Positions 11,647-26,600 of a stretch of DNA of 64,000 nucleotides are shown piece by piece. The translations under genes were made by a program, and so were the position numbers. Origin of the DNA: Patiria miniata. Lineage: Eukaryota > Echinodermata > Asteroidea > Valvatida > Asterinidae. The number at the start of each line of letters is the position of its first letter. The first letter of the stretch is position 1. The stretch is taken from the NCBI RefSeq assembly GCF_015706575.1, contig NW_024037069.1:35547315-35611314 (forward strand), in the 5' to 3' direction. The notes under the pieces were generated by a model, which was given only the letters and a program-made list of their open reading frames with translations, had not been told where the DNA came from and made no database searches.

Positions 11647-14600
11647 CCCACGCCAACTCCTACTGTTGGATTTGACAGATCTGCATCTTGATTTGCATCA
11701 AATTTTGCTGCAATTAATTCCGTTTCGATAATTTCAGACAATACATTTGTGAAATCTTAAAGGTCCTCCATGCAAATTATCATTTGACCAAAACCAAAAT
11801 TCAAAAACGCAACGTGTCCCCTCCCAAATAGAATAAGTCCTTATCTTTTCCAACATAGCCATTTTCTAAATCTCATCTATTTTTCCTGCTTGACCATTCC
11901 AGAAACATTTAGAAACATACATGTTAAATAAATACTCCAGAAGTTGAAAATGTCAGCCTCATGTTAGGAGATTTTAATATTCCTGAGATAAAACATGGTT
12001 CTGCATTGATCCAAAGCCTCCTCAAGTCTTAGACAAAGCCTTGTTTTAAAAAACCCACTTGCCCCTAAAAGTTATCTTGGATTCTGTGCACTTGGTCCTG
12101 GCAAGCCCCGGTCAGTCTTGACTAATCTGCATGTGTGGTTGGACTCACTCAACATGCACCACATTGTCATGCCCATCGCAACCATGCACCGTGACTTTTT
12201 GATCTCATGCTCCATCCTCCATACTTGTGTTTCCAGAGGAAAAGCAGGAAAGTTTAACTAGTGTTGTAGTCCAGTCCATCACGAGTCTTCAAAGTCCATC
12301 ACAAGTCCTCCAGTCTCAGGTCAAGTCGCGAGCTATTCAAATGAACTGTGACAAATGCAGTTCTTTGTAATTGTTCGTCCCCTGTTTCTTGTGAGACTTG
12401 TTAAAGGACTTGTGATCTACATTTGACTTGTGATGGACTTGACTAAAACACCAGTAATAAATGACAAATACTTAACAGTGATGTCAGTGTATTGTGGGTA
12501 AGTTATGTCACTAATAAGAAATTTGAAGTGTTGCACAGATGAAGTGTGTCAGCACTGAGCATACAGTGCTTATAACATATTACTCTGGTTAGGGGCAAAA
12601 CTGAACATATGCAAATACGGCTGCCCTGAATATACGGGATATTCAATCATCAACCGATACACGAATAGCTTTTTGCCAGTTTGAATATTCAAAAAGAAAA
12701 AAACTATGCACATGTTTGCACACACGACTCGGATGTTATTTTAATCATAAAATTGCATTTTTTTTATTGTCAGATTCAGATGCCACTTTTTTGTCAACAG
12801 TAACTAATTTTTCCGATGCCCATTTATTGATCCCATTCTTTTAGCTGGCTAAAGTCCCTTGACAGTTCTACAGTACTTACTACAAAACATTCCAGCGGCT
12901 TATAATATCCATCGCCGCATTCAAATTGTAACCGGCGCGCTTTGTATGCAACTTTTGACCAGCGAGGAAGGCAGCTGCAGCTGGCGTGTGGAAAACTTGA
13001 TCAGCGAGCTTCGAATATTTGAATATTTGGTCAAATGCAGTTTCAAATAATCTGTATTACAGCCATAATGCAAATACCATCTAAAAACTTCGAACTGATT
13101 TCTTTTGCTTTAACACTTTTACGAGAGTCATGCCCTTGACTTCATCACACACTCATTGTCATGTCACTTCTTAGTTTTTCATATTCAAAGTTTCTTTATA
13201 TTTTCTCATTTTTGCAATCTTTGTTAAAGCACCTACTAAAATTGATTTTGTTGCGTGAAGTTAGCATGTGATTTCTTTTGAGTGAATATCTCCACTAACT
13301 GAAATGACAATTAATTTGATGACCCTTAATTGGGAATTGTTTTACATGAAGGCACGTTGTTGAGTTTGATTTTAGATTCTGTTGGGTTTTTTTGGCTCCC
13401 TAACCAGTAATAAACCTAATGGAAAAGTTGTACACGTTGTCAACCCCATACGCAATATGAGGATTTTATCAGAAATTCAAATCGTGTTATCAATAGACCG
13501 TTTGTGTTAAAGATATATATAACATTTGTAAACATCAAAAAGCAAAACTACCAAATTATTATATAAATACCTTACTTGACTGTAAGTGAATAATAGGCTT
13601 CAGCATCTTTTCAAATCATGGCACCTGGTTCCGTCATTTTCAAGAAAAGTGGACATTTTTGTATCAAATTCTAATGTTGGTCGGCTGACCAACGTTGGAA
13701 AAAACCTGACTTTTTCAAATAGTGCCCCCAATTGACCACCTTTAGTTAGTCCACATTTCGTGTGCAATCAGTTACACTTTGGCGACCCAAAGAGGCCGAC
13801 CGTCAGTTGGGGGGATTAACTGATTAATCAAAAATACATGGATGTTGATCACAAAATAACAGACAAAGGGACAAGTGTATGTAATATCAGAAAATAGATA
13901 TAATCAAAATGTAATTAGCGCTTCTTCACTTACAAAATAATTAACCAGGGGAGAGCATGCAAATATGAATAATATAATTTAAATGACTAGTTACTGACAG
14001 AGCTAAGAATTCAGACAGGGGACCACTACGATGGGACACCCTAGTCTACTAGGCCATGTAAAAACTACCGGGTGCAAGGGGGTAAAATTGGAACATACTC
14101 ACAAGACTATGCAGACCACTGAACCCTTTGGTGTGAAGTAATGGTTGTGGTGGTGATAGTGCAAAGTAAAGAACATAGCGTCTTGCACAAAAACGAAGGC
14201 AAATTAAACTAGGCTTCCACCTTCAGCCACACATGTACAGGAACTCAGAAAATATGGAACTAAAATGCACACCACCATCCACCACCATGCCCCAGTCACA
14301 AGTCCACGCCTTACTGGGCTTTCAAAGGGGTTTTACGGTGCTGGGTCAAAATATGCAGAAGGAATTTCAAGATAGGCATACTAATGCAGTGTATCTTTCT
14401 TACCTGGAGATATTTGCATAAACACCATGACAGAGGTATAGGGCAAGGAACTTAGATGTATATCCCTAGCACTGTGAGAGTAAACAATAAAGACTACAAT
14501 GAGCGCTGCATCTGTGGTTTGACTGAAGCCCAAATACTGTCTATTGTGGTTTAAAGTAGGTTAAGACTTAAGTTGAAAAAGTAAGCTCTGAAATAGTTTT

Positions 14601-17600
14601 GTGGCATTAATCTTACTTGAGAACAGGTGCAATACATGACCACTATGGATAACTGGGGGCAAAGCGCTCTCTATATAGTTTAAAGGTGCAATTGGAACAT
14701 AAAATAAAATAAAATTTTGTTACAATATGAACACAAAACTTCAAATAGGTAAATGCTTGCTATAAACTACTAACTCCCAAATCTATATACTGTGCCTTGA
14801 TACATGGTACAACCATGCACCTCATGCACAAGACGTTAACACTTTTTTCAGTTTTTTGGTGGTGTATTCACAGCTCTGATTAGTCAAAAGCATTATGGAC
14901 TGGCTTTTTCCAGACAGGTTTTGTTTCTAATTTCACCCACACCATGCAAATCCTCCAGTCACATTTTAACATTTGATAACTTGTAGTTGATGGGATGTGG
15001 TCGTACCAAAGGCTGCTTCAGACAGCCGATGGAGTGTATGGGTGATAACTGCATGGCCTACGTGACTTGGGAGACTCTGGGAGACGGACAAAGTCGCTTC
15101 TCCTTGAGGGCCCAGGCTGCAGGTTGGGTGGCCTTTGGGCTGAGGCCTGAAGGTTCCACCGACAATGGAATGGTAAGTATGGTACATTTTGGTACATGTG
15201 TTGAATTCCATTCAGGCATGTGATTTTTCAGATTTGTGTCTAAATGCAGACTTTTTGAATCCGAGAGAAAGACATTATCAGTAGAGAAAGGGATATATCT
15301 TTCAGACCTTGCATCCAATTTTCAGACTTTTCTTTTTAATTGAAAATCACATCCCTATCCATTGTAGAAGAATTGTATTTGTAATTCAATTATGGAGGTG
15401 AAAGTGTTGTTGTCAGGTGCATCCCAAGTCCGTATTAAATCTCTTCAACCTCTATTGAGATGATAGATGATGACAAAAGTGGTGCCAGGATGCAACATTC
15501 TTGCCTATGAACCAAACAAAATACAAAATTTGGTGATGCCAAAGTCTAAGAAACCTGGGGATTAAAGAAAGTGAGATATACCGTATACCTGGAATTGACC
15601 TATCGCCCTTTGCGAGTTAGCCACGCCCCTTAGACTACCCTATGGAATTTTTGTACACTAAGTTTTGTTTGTCTCAGATTTTGCGCGTTCCGCATCTATT
15701 TGTATATCATGTCATTGGAAAATATTTCACAAGCTGCGTTGACGCGATACATGTAGGTCAAGTAGTTTGAGATTGAAGTGGCCGAGATTCGAACCTGGTT
15801 CACAGGAAATGATGGTGAGGGTAGTACATCTTGGTGTGCCAATGTTAATGTACCATTTTATTTTACATTTCTTGTGACCAGGTACCAGCTGATGTGTATG
15901 CGTGCACCAATAAAGGCGAACTCCGACGGTCCAAAAATGGTCCTGGTTTCGACTCCTTTCCCAACCCACTGCCACAGGTAAGTAGAAGTATTCTGCCTGT
16001 TCTGCTTATCAGTGGGATGGACATACATGAACAATAGATGGTGCTGTTTGAGAGCTCCTGTGAGAGGGATGCACGGCATGCGTGTATTGGTTTGTGAGGG
16101 CTCTTCTTTTTTGTGATTCCAATTATAATCAAAACCTAATGTACTTTTACAAGTTTCCAGCTTTGAATTTGAATTTCAAATTTGAATTTGAAATTTCAGT
16201 TTCAAATCTCAATTTCAAATCTCAATTTCAAATCTCAATTTCATATTTTTGAAACAAGGAAGGAATTCACATGCTGAGGTTTTTTGTCATCACAAATATC
16301 AGTAGGGGTTATCCACTTGCGGGATTCGAACTCCTAACCCTACAGTCATGGTTTAACCATGGAACCTATCCACAAAATCAAACTCCTCCAAACACCCAAT
16401 TAAAAAGTGTGCCCAAGGGCACACTTTTTAACCTGTGTTAACAAAAGAATCTAGTTACGAGACTCACAGAATTGTGTATATAAGTAGACGTTTTCCTCTG
16501 TTTTTTCAAACTGTAAAGTATCCACTGAGCTAAAAGTTCCACAGGTTGGTTGTTACGCACCCTACTTAAGATTTTGATCAATTTTGTTCCTTCAAACAAA
16601 TAAAAATTAACAAAATGCAAATTATCCTATGAACCTTGAAGGGGCCATTCAAAATAAGTCAATGTTAAAAAAATTTGATTTTTTTTTTCGAAATTGTGGG
16701 TGGGTGGGTCAAAGGAATCTGAAAATCCAAATTCAGTTTTCAATTAAAGTAATAGAAAAAATATAAAACAAGAAGGGGGAAAAATTAAAATTAAAATAAA
16801 AAGCCCAGTGGCCTCTTCGAGCTCTTCTGTCACTGGACACAGCAAAAGCTAATCATAATGAAGCCGAAATAACCCTCTTTTTTTTTAAATATAGTGTCTT
16901 AGAAAACTGAAAACATTGTACAAAGTTTTGTGTGCTTGGCAATTTCCGTCTGTTTCAACTACAAAGTTGCATTCTGGAAGCCTAGAAAAGCCATTGAAAA
17001 CTCCTGAGCTGGGAAAGCATTGACCTGAAATATTTGCTTTCATTTGAAGCATTACTTTGTTCTTCAGTGTATAGGATATATTAAAGAGTCATTCAGCATT
17101 TAAAAATTGAAATTTAGAGTGGGTGGGTCAAACAATTTTTTTTTTAAAAGGTAGACCTTTTTTTACATTGACTATTCTGAATCGCCCCTAATAACAAAGC
17201 TTGTCTGTGTTTGTTTCTGAGATCTCTTCTACCCTTCTCTCTGCCTTTTTGCATCATACCTTTTTCCTCTTTTTTTTCTGTTTCACAGAATGCATTAGAT
17301 GCAGTGACCACAGAATCTGCAGAGTTTTCAAATGGCGTGATCAGGTGTACATTTACCAGGCAGCCAAGTTTAGACGGGGACGATTCCTTCTACAACATCA
17401 GTGGCAACAATCAATACTTTATCTTGATGGCTTTTGGGAGCAGTATCAGACCCGATGGTAGTTAATTCCTGAATTTGGCATTCTTTAACCAATTAGCACT
17501 TGTATTACATTGTACTACGTTGTATTACATTGTAATACATTGTATTACATTGTACTACATTGTACTACATTGTATTACATTGTACTACATTGTATTACAT

Positions 17601-20600
17601 TGTAATACATTGTATTTACTCCATGGTGAATATACTAAACCACAGAGTGCTGGGGTAGTTTGGGCGGTACAAAGAGTAACAGGCAGGATGTTTTGAGGTT
17701 GTTTAGGGACTAAAGGGTTACAGTTCATACTTCATGCAACTCCAAAGAAATTGTGACATAAAATTTTTTTGCTGTGTTGTGAAATGTGTTCCAATATTGT
17801 GAATTTGCAGCACAAATTGTGGGTTCAGGTCAAATACGATCCAACTTAATATATTGAAATAATATTTGTTTTTCGTTACTCATATCATTATTTTTTTCCA
17901 TTAATTTTTTCACTGCAAGACGAAAGACTAGAGTTCAATATGTCAAATAAGAGTAAGTTGTGAAAAAAGTGGTTCACAAAGTAATTTAATTTTTTTGAAT
18001 AAATTAATGAATCAATAGAAATGAGCTTATTTTAATGGCGATTATTTAAATGACTTGTAGGAGATATCCAAGGTAATCAGCATCAGAATCGTTGGTCGAC
18101 AGCAGATACACGGAGTTTGCAATTTGATTTCTCTCCACCCATGTCAAGTGGAGAAGCATTGCCAAAGGCCCATGGTAAGTCAACCCACTAGATAGATTGA
18201 CTGGGAGAATGCCATAAAAAAAACAATAAATTAAGAGTAATTATTCGTCGACTTTGGCTATAAATAGCTTTCGCTAAAGATTCTACATGTACTTGGAAAG
18301 ATAATTTAAGCGATGTGTCTTTAGCCGAGGACATCACATTACTGTGGTGTTTTTGTTAGTGAGGAAAATGAGGAAAGATTTTCTATGCAAAGTGTTGATA
18401 ACTTGCTGAACACAAAAAGCCTATGTATCCATCTCAGAAATAGAACCATTATAAGATTTTTCCTTATTTCAGTTTCTGTAAACCTAGTCAGGTATACGTA
18501 CGTGTATAAAGTTTACATTGTCTCTGATTGCTGTTTAGCTGTGAATGTTTCTGTTGTTTTAGTCAGTCAAAACGACAACACTTAACCAGTTAAAGGGAAT
18601 ATACATCATTTGCTTTTGCTGTAATTTTCAGAAATGGATGGAATTGGGGGGTTGGAAATATAAAGCAAATATAGTTACACTGACTTTTTGGAGGTTTTGG
18701 GTTCGAAAATGCTATAAAAACCAAGAAAAACGATCATTTTCCTGTAGTCTGGTTCCCCGACTCCATATAAGAAGAAACAGAGCAGTTTACATACATTGGG
18801 GAATTGTAAGGTCAGGGAACCAGTCTAGCTGGCTCGTACCCGTTCATAGGTTTGTAATCGATTGCAAACAAGTACAATGGTCAATTGGGGCCAGTATTTG
18901 AAAAAAGCCAGTTGTTTCCAACGCTGATCGGCCGATCAGCGTTGGAAATTGATACAAAAATACCACTTTTCTTGAAAATGACAGTATACCAGGTGCCATA
19001 ATTTTACAGGATGCTTTAGACTGTCATTTACCAACATCCTATTAAGGTATTTCGCAAAAACATGGTAGTTTTATTTTTGGATGTTTGCAAATGTTGTATA
19101 TTCCCTTTAAGTGAAAATGATAAAAATGCTGTAAAGTGCTCATTGACTGGATTAACCTGAAATATACAATTCAAACAAAGTTCGACAACGTGACCATTTG
19201 ATTCGGGCAGAATGGTTGTTAAAGGGAAAAAAAGGCAAAGATTTTGCCTTTGACAACAATTCTGCTAGAATCAATATATTAGGCCGTCTAATTTTGTTTC
19301 CATTTTTTAGTTTTTTTTTTTAATTACCAAAAATTGTGCAGTAACATTTTACCAATCTTTGATACTTTGTGCCTTTTTCTTTCAGCCTCTCTGATGGTGA
19401 TTGCATGGGTTGGATTTGCCAGCATTGGTATCACCATGGCTCGATTCTTCAAACCCATGTGGCCAAACTCCAAACTCTGTGGTACAAAAGTCTGGTTCAC
19501 GGTGAGTAAATATGGCTATCTGTCCTCGCATGAGAAATATTTTACCCATACGGAATGCCATGGTCCAGTGGCTTGGTGTTTGATGGTGCGTGAGTTTGAA
19601 CCCTGCCAGGAACATGGTGTTTGTGCCCTTGGGCAAGACACTTCACTAAAGTAACCTCTCTCCACCCAGGAGTATGAATGGGTACCTGTGAGGGTAGAGG
19701 ACTGAATGTGTGCTGGTATCGACTGCTGCGTGGTCTCGTGGCCTGATGAACAGGGAATAATTGTGAAGTGCTTTGAGATTGTTGATACGATGGAAAGCGC
19801 TATAAGCATTACAATTTATTTTTGTTTTAAATATTTGACCCATTGCTACATGTATTACTTTAAATATTACAGAGGTGTGAAATATCAGCTTTTTAGCTGA
19901 TTTCAGCTCTTTTGTTTTGGATTTCAGCATATTTTCCTCACTTGCTGTGTACAATAGTATAGGAGATTTAGAGATTTTTATGCCTTTTTCAGCTGTTTTC
20001 AGCTATTTTTATCATCGGTCACTCAGACCCCTGATATCAATAATATTAGCTGTAGCTGTTGTTTTTAATTATCGTTATGGGTATTTGAATATTAATATTG
20101 TTACCAATTGTGTTTTGTTACACTCTGTAGGCTTGTCATTTGGACACGTGTCCAGACGTTTCTAGCCAAAATACCCTAGAGGTCCAGGATTAATGTTGCT
20201 ATTATGAATACTGTTGCTGTAGCTTTTGCTGTTCATATTGTTTTTGGTACCCATTGTGCCATTATTGTCTACCTACATTCTTTTCAGATCCATCGGATGT
20301 GCATGGTGACCTGTGTGCTGTGTTTCTCGGCGGCATTTGTTCTGATCTTTGTTCACCGTCAGGGATTTGTCGACACAGGGGTGAGTTAGCAACTCATTGT
20401 TTTGTCACATTTTTCTCAAAAGTTTTGAGCTATAATTTTGATGTTAATAGCCAATTGCAAACGTTCAGTTTTTAATGCACGATCAAGTTTCAAAATTTTT
20501 TTTTAAATTTTTACAATACGAATATCCTTTTCATAAGATGGAATTGCGTCAGTTGATGTAAATCAGTATAAGGTTTTGCCCTTCACCAATGTACAAACAC

Positions 20601-23600
20601 TGTATACTCAGTGTGTTACCTCCCGAGTGAAAGTTGGAAAAAATCACTTGGGTGGGACTCAAACCCACGACCTCCTGCTTTCTAGTGCAGACGTCTTACC
20701 ACTCGACCACCGAGCTAACGGGATCGGTTGGCTGGTTCAAATCCGATCTAGCAGCGGTACAGCAATTAAACTATTCATAAGATGGCATTTGCGTTGGGGT
20801 GATGTAAATCAATATTAGGTTTTTTGCCCTTCACCGACGTATATCCTTTATGGCGACGGCAGTGCCGCAGTCACATTGAATTTGAAAAGGTTTTGACTGT
20901 ACTTTAGACTAAATTTGGCTTTTGATTAACTTGTGATTGACTTGTGATTAACTTGTGACTAACTTGTGATTGGCTTACAGTTGAGTTAAGGATGACTTGT
21001 GATTGACTTGTGAATTAATTCTGATTGACTTGTGATTGACTTGTACTTGACTTATGATTGACTTCTGATTGACTTGCGATTTACTTGTGATGATTTGAGA
21101 GGATTTGACAACAGCCCTGAAAGACGATAATTTTGTTGAGACTTTGTCATTTTTTGTACAGAGAACCATCGTGGTCGCCCATGCTATATGTGGTATCATA
21201 GTGACGTGCCTGGGGATCATCAACCCAATCATGGCTATCTTCAGACCTCACCCAGGAACGCCCAAGTAAGAACCTCCTCCTATCCATAGAGCTTAAGACT
21301 CTCTGTGAGCAAACTCTAGAGGGCGCTCTGAAGCCTAGACTGGACACTGTCCTCATACATTGAATAAAGGCAACATTGTCACAGCTTCTGAAATTGTCTT
21401 GGTTGCTGTATTTCACTGTGTTATATCTACTTTTCTAAAATCTGGTTTACCTGCTTGATAGGAGTTTAATTTTGCTGTTAAAAAAATGTAGTCAACGCAT
21501 GGAAAAATACGTACCATGTCATTTTTCCCGAAGCGTTCAATATTATTTGCAACATTGACAAAATTCAGAGAAATTTACCTCCCTGTGCATTATACATACA
21601 CCAAATCATTTTTGTGTAAATCTTGAGTTCCCTAAACTCTTTTTCGCATGTATTTACTCAATTGTAGCCGACCCATCTTTAACTGGGCACATTGGGGCGT
21701 CGGTACCACAGCACACCTGTTGGGATGTGAGTATTTATATTATTATTAATTATTTCTGGTACTGAAACCAAGGAATCCTCAACAGTGCCCTAGGCACTGT
21801 AAGCTCCTGAGCCTGAAGAAACCTGTGGAGAGAAGATAATGAGAAGAAATTACAGGGTTTTTTTATTTCACAATACATCCAACAGCGCAAGCGCCAGAGA
21901 CGAATGGATAAATTGATTACTTTAAAACAAAAATTAGCAAATTTGCATAAGAATCAAGACATCAAAACATTAAATTTAAAACAAAAACATAAAATGCACA
22001 AGATGAAACAGGCTCACTCTGGGCCTGACTATCAATCCAGCAGTTTAGGGTGAAAGTAAAATGTTGTTCATACTGTCCATCATTCTGAGTGTTAATAAGT
22101 TATTTTCTGTTCCCCCTGATCTTTCAAGTGGTGACTGTCTTCCTTGGCATTGGTTATAACTCCACCGGTCTGCTGAGGGGCATCCCAGACTACGTCTTCT
22201 TTGTCATGATCGTCTTCATCGGCTTCCATATCTTGATCTGGATCCTGTTTGAAGTCCAGCGCTGTATGACAGAGAGCCAAGGTAGGTTTAGATGTCAAGA
22301 CTCTGTCAAATGACTCACAAACCAGATTGCAAACGGTAGAAATATCATGTTTATTGAAGCAATTTTAGCAAATTTGTCTTCAATCGTAAAACCAAAGATT
22401 GAACAAAATTGTAAGTTTTGAATTTGAACAACAAGAATATGGGATTCTCTGTTGTATCCCACATCTGGTCCAAAAATGTCGGATGCCAGGCCAATTGTCT
22501 GTTAAACCTTTACATATAACCTGTGCAAGGAGCCCATTTTGAATAAAGGTACTTAATTTTGTTTTGCTAACTCCAGGACGCAGCAATGACGTGGCATTGA
22601 AGGCAACGGGTGATTCCACCGATCACTTGTCTCCTGACGTTGACTCGGACCCGCCATCTGTAAGCACCGCCTCTTTCTTACTTTGCCCCGCCCCACTTCC
22701 CTTATCCTTTCTCAGAAAGAAAATCTCTAAAATACTGTCCTGTTTTCCCATATCAATGTGTTGAAATCCACCAGATATGTGACTCAGTCGACAAAATGGC
22801 CCTATTTAGCCGAATCCTTGTTTACTTTTCACCACAATGTACGTGATGTTTCATGATCTAATTTCAGTCAACATCTGAAAATTCAATGCAGGCAACTGAG
22901 TCTGCATTTGCCTCTGTTCTTGTCTGAGTTTGTGACAACGAATGCAAACATTAAGCATAACTGGAATTTGTTTTTTAGGGGATTTTGTTTTGTTTTATTT
23001 TGGTTGATTGATTGATTCTGTCTTAAAAAAAAAATTGTCACATGCTAATTGCTTACTTCAATCCATTCCGCATTAACACTTTTCTACTGACCTTCTTTCT
23101 TTAACAATTTTTTTGTTTTTAATTTCAAGTGTAAATGAATTTATTGCATCTTTTGAAAAGCTAGACTAGATGGAATTGGGCATTGTGTCATATCCGTATT
23201 AGATAGGTATTTTTATTTTGGCTACATATCAAATGCGTTTTTGTAGACTGATGTCGTGGAGATGCTGCTTACTACTACGATTGCCATAGAGATCGCCATA
23301 AAGATATGGGCTTTAGATATATTGACGCAATTTATTATGATGTCCCACATTTTGGTGCTGGTTATTATATAACAGCTTATTAACAGGAAAGCGTGTTTTT
23401 TTTAACCCACTATTACCTGTACTGCATTGTATTAAGGGAATAAATGTGTGCTCCGGAGGTTTTTATCACTCGTTTAATACCGCTTAGAGTCTGGGTGCTG
23501 ATAATTACCCGAGCCGGAGGCGAGGGTAATTATCAGCACCCAGACTCTAAGCGGTATTAAACAGAGTGATAAATACCGACCGAGCACATATTTATTCCCA

Positions 23601-26600
23601 TTCATAAATACCTTATCCATAAAAAAAAATCAAATAATTCGTTCAAAAAATCCCGATTTTGTTCAACAAGTTCACTTCATGCTTTTTGAAACATCCCTCT
23701 AGCAAAATAATGGAGTGTTCAGCTGGCGAGTAAGATGTAAACAACCCTTTTATGGAGATTGACGCGCGCGTAGCATGTTCTGCGCGATGTCACGCAGAAC
23801 GCACCTGGGGCGTTGCGTTTTGAATTTAGAACTATAAAATTCTGTCTCGCTTGTAGTGTTGCGCATGCCTACGTGAGGAATGTGAACGTTCAACCAATGA
23901 AACGGTAAGAGGCACTGGATTTTTAGGAGTCCACATTTTATTGTGACACTGGAAAAGTGTTTAAGACCAGCTAGCCATTTCTTTATCATCCATTTAAGAC
24001 CGGCCACGTGACGGGCTCTCGACCAATAGGAATAGCTAAACTGTCTGAGGTATTTGTGAATACATTGTATTACATTGTATTACATTGTGTTACATTGTAT
24101 TACAATGTATTTAAGCCCTGATGAACCAATAAAACCATAGAGTGCTCAGTCAGTAATAGATAGGCCAGTACAGTGACCTATAGGTCAACTGGCTACCATG
24201 ATGACAATTGTTTTAGGAAGTTTCTGTGCTATACTTAGTCAGGGTGGTTGACAGTGTCTAAGAGATGGTTACTCAAATTAAAGTGGCATGCCTCTTTAAC
24301 ATTTTGAATTTAAATTTCAACTTAACCAGTTTGCGCCGGGATTATTTTGACATTGACCGGACCCAGGCGCAGGACTTTTCATGAAGCTCGATGCCAGACG
24401 GGTTCAGGCCGTCATCTGCGGGTAGCACACCCTGATATTTCCAGCCTTGCTCGCTGCGAGCAGGTCGCAGACAGATATTTCCGGCCTCGCTCGTTGGGTG
24501 TTTATCCGTTATCTGTTCCGAATACCGCAAAACCACATGAACTGGTTAAATTTATGTGACTTTCTTCTTGATGCATTTATGCATGGAGTGTGCTTACCGC
24601 ATCTGAGTATGCCATGACAATTTTTAAGGCAATTATTTGCCTTTTTGGAAGTCTCATTTTATGCAAATTTGTCCCATCCGCAGGATGACTTGGTGCCGGA
24701 GGGTCCCTGTATATCGCAAGTAACAGAAGAGGTTGGGGATTGTTCATTAAATATTCATGTATTCATTTATGCGAATGATGCCCTGCATTATGGTTGGTCT
24801 TTTAACACCCGTTTTTGTTCATGCATATGCATTTGATCCTCAAGTAGTTTTTCACTGCATCTTGGTTTGACTCGTACAATCATTGTTTTCAATTCGTTTG
24901 CATTTGCTCATAAACAATAAATCAAACACATTTGTACATATTTGTTTTGTATGTATTGCCCAAAATGCCTTTGATATATTTTTTTGGCTGAAAATTCCTT
25001 CCACACAACTGGTGAGCGGTTGCAACTGGTAAACAGACCCAATCCTGCCCTTGCAATTCATATGGGATCTTGTAATCTGATTCCTCAAATTTACAAACAC
25101 TCATCAACCAGAGTCTTGGGACTGAGGCGTTTCGTCTTTGCCTTTGCAGTTATACAGGCCCCCCAAGTGGTGACCTGAATAGTCAAAAGAGCGCCCTCAA
25201 TAGGTCATGTACCGAGCTAATACTTTTTAAACTCCTACCTTCAATTGTGATCTATTTTTATTTTTAGAGGTCGTTACAAAGTTAAGGTTGATGTATTTCA
25301 CCCTTTGCAATGTCATTTGCAATCCAAATCGGCCAATTCTGCGAAGTTGCAGGCTCGATTGCAATGGCCTGAAGCGCCTTCTACCAACCAAACATAATTA
25401 GGGTCATTTGACACTGCACCATAAAAGTCACCATTTAACATTAAAAGTGTGTTGCATTTCACGTATACATTTCAGTACAAGGATTCTCATGAATTGCATT
25501 TCCCACCCCCCCCCCCACCCCACCCTCACCCCACCCTCACCCCACCCCAACAATAAAATATTCATGTTACTTTTTCAAACCATTTTTTTGTATAGGCTTA
25601 AGGATAACATTTGATAGCCTTTGCTTGGAACAGTACACAGTCACAGGCAAATAAATATCTAACATTTAAAGAGTGACTGCCGATATGTTATTTATTAATC
25701 ATTTTTGCACGATTTGCTTTACTCCTTTTAACAGCTTGCCGAGTCATGTATATATTTTGCTTCTTGTTTGCGATATTTACCATTAAACATCACCCAATAA
25801 ATCACGTAACATATTTAATGTCTTGTAATGCAGTGTCAACTTTCATTCTCCATTCATATCTTGTGAATTACAAAATGGAATTGCTAAATATGTATGAAAT
25901 AAATTTAGTCTAACAATATTTTCTCCTTTGCAGCTTACATAATCTTGTTGGTCTTGGTTTCTCAGAATCCTATTTCTAGATTTAACAAAATCTTTTATTA
26001 ATTGAGGATGGATGAGAGAATCTGAGATTGCGTTGTATAGAATTTGATTTCACATACATGTATGGCACTTTGTACATTTTGCATGTTTTGTACGCTTTTC
26101 CTCAAATAACATTTCATGATGTATGGTTCTATGGGAAGGTGTCGGGAGGGGGCAATTACAGACTGGATATCTTTGTTCACAAACCCCCTCCCCCATGTCA
26201 ACATTTATATGAAAATTTCTAAAACTTCAAAAGGTTCAAATTAACAGAACTGACAAAAGGCAGCCAAAAAAATTGGTTTTTCTCATTAAAAAAAATTAAA
26301 ACCAACATTTGGTTTTTCTAATTAATTTTTTTTTAACCATGCTTGCATTTTTTTAATCATACATATGTTATTATTAACATACCGGTACGTTGTCACAAGA
26401 AATGTTTATTTTCCAACTGATCATCAGATCAAGTGGCTGAAAAACTTCATTTCCCTTTTGACTTCTTCCCTCCTAGTATTTTGTTCACTCGAGGCTTCTC
26501 TTCATCCCAATTTTCTTCAACAATATTCTCTTTTTCTTTTCTTCTCATTTCCAACTTTGACTGCAGGGATCTACAGCCAAGACCATTCTGTTGTGTATCT

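Larger units (their letters stand above)
11369..14986 (+). other. Intron 1 of the FRRS1-like gene
   Basis: This 3.6-kb intron holds a 63-base poly-C tract (11583-11645), a GACTTGTGAT-type satellite (about 12265-12445) and a truncated, diverged copy of the TTAA MITE (about 13506-13745). No further exon is evident. Confidence 0.6.
22660..26566 (+). other. Introns around the 36-nt exon of the FRRS1-like gene
   Basis: The stretch contains a near-perfect hairpin (23436-23599), an ACATTGTAYT array (24055-24165), an imperfect inverted-repeat element bounded by TTAACCAGTT/AACTGGTTAA (about 24320-24550) and, after the small exon 24684-24719, a C-rich CCCCACCCTCA run near 25505. I see no other exon. 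Confidence 0.5.

Noticed and set aside
11528..11731. Open frame encoding poly-proline
   Set aside because: It is the translation of the 63-base poly-C tract in an intron.
23252..23345. Possible extra exon of the FRRS1-like gene after TTTTTGTAG
   Set aside because: No good donor in a fitting phase follows, and the known parts of the tail already join in phase without it.
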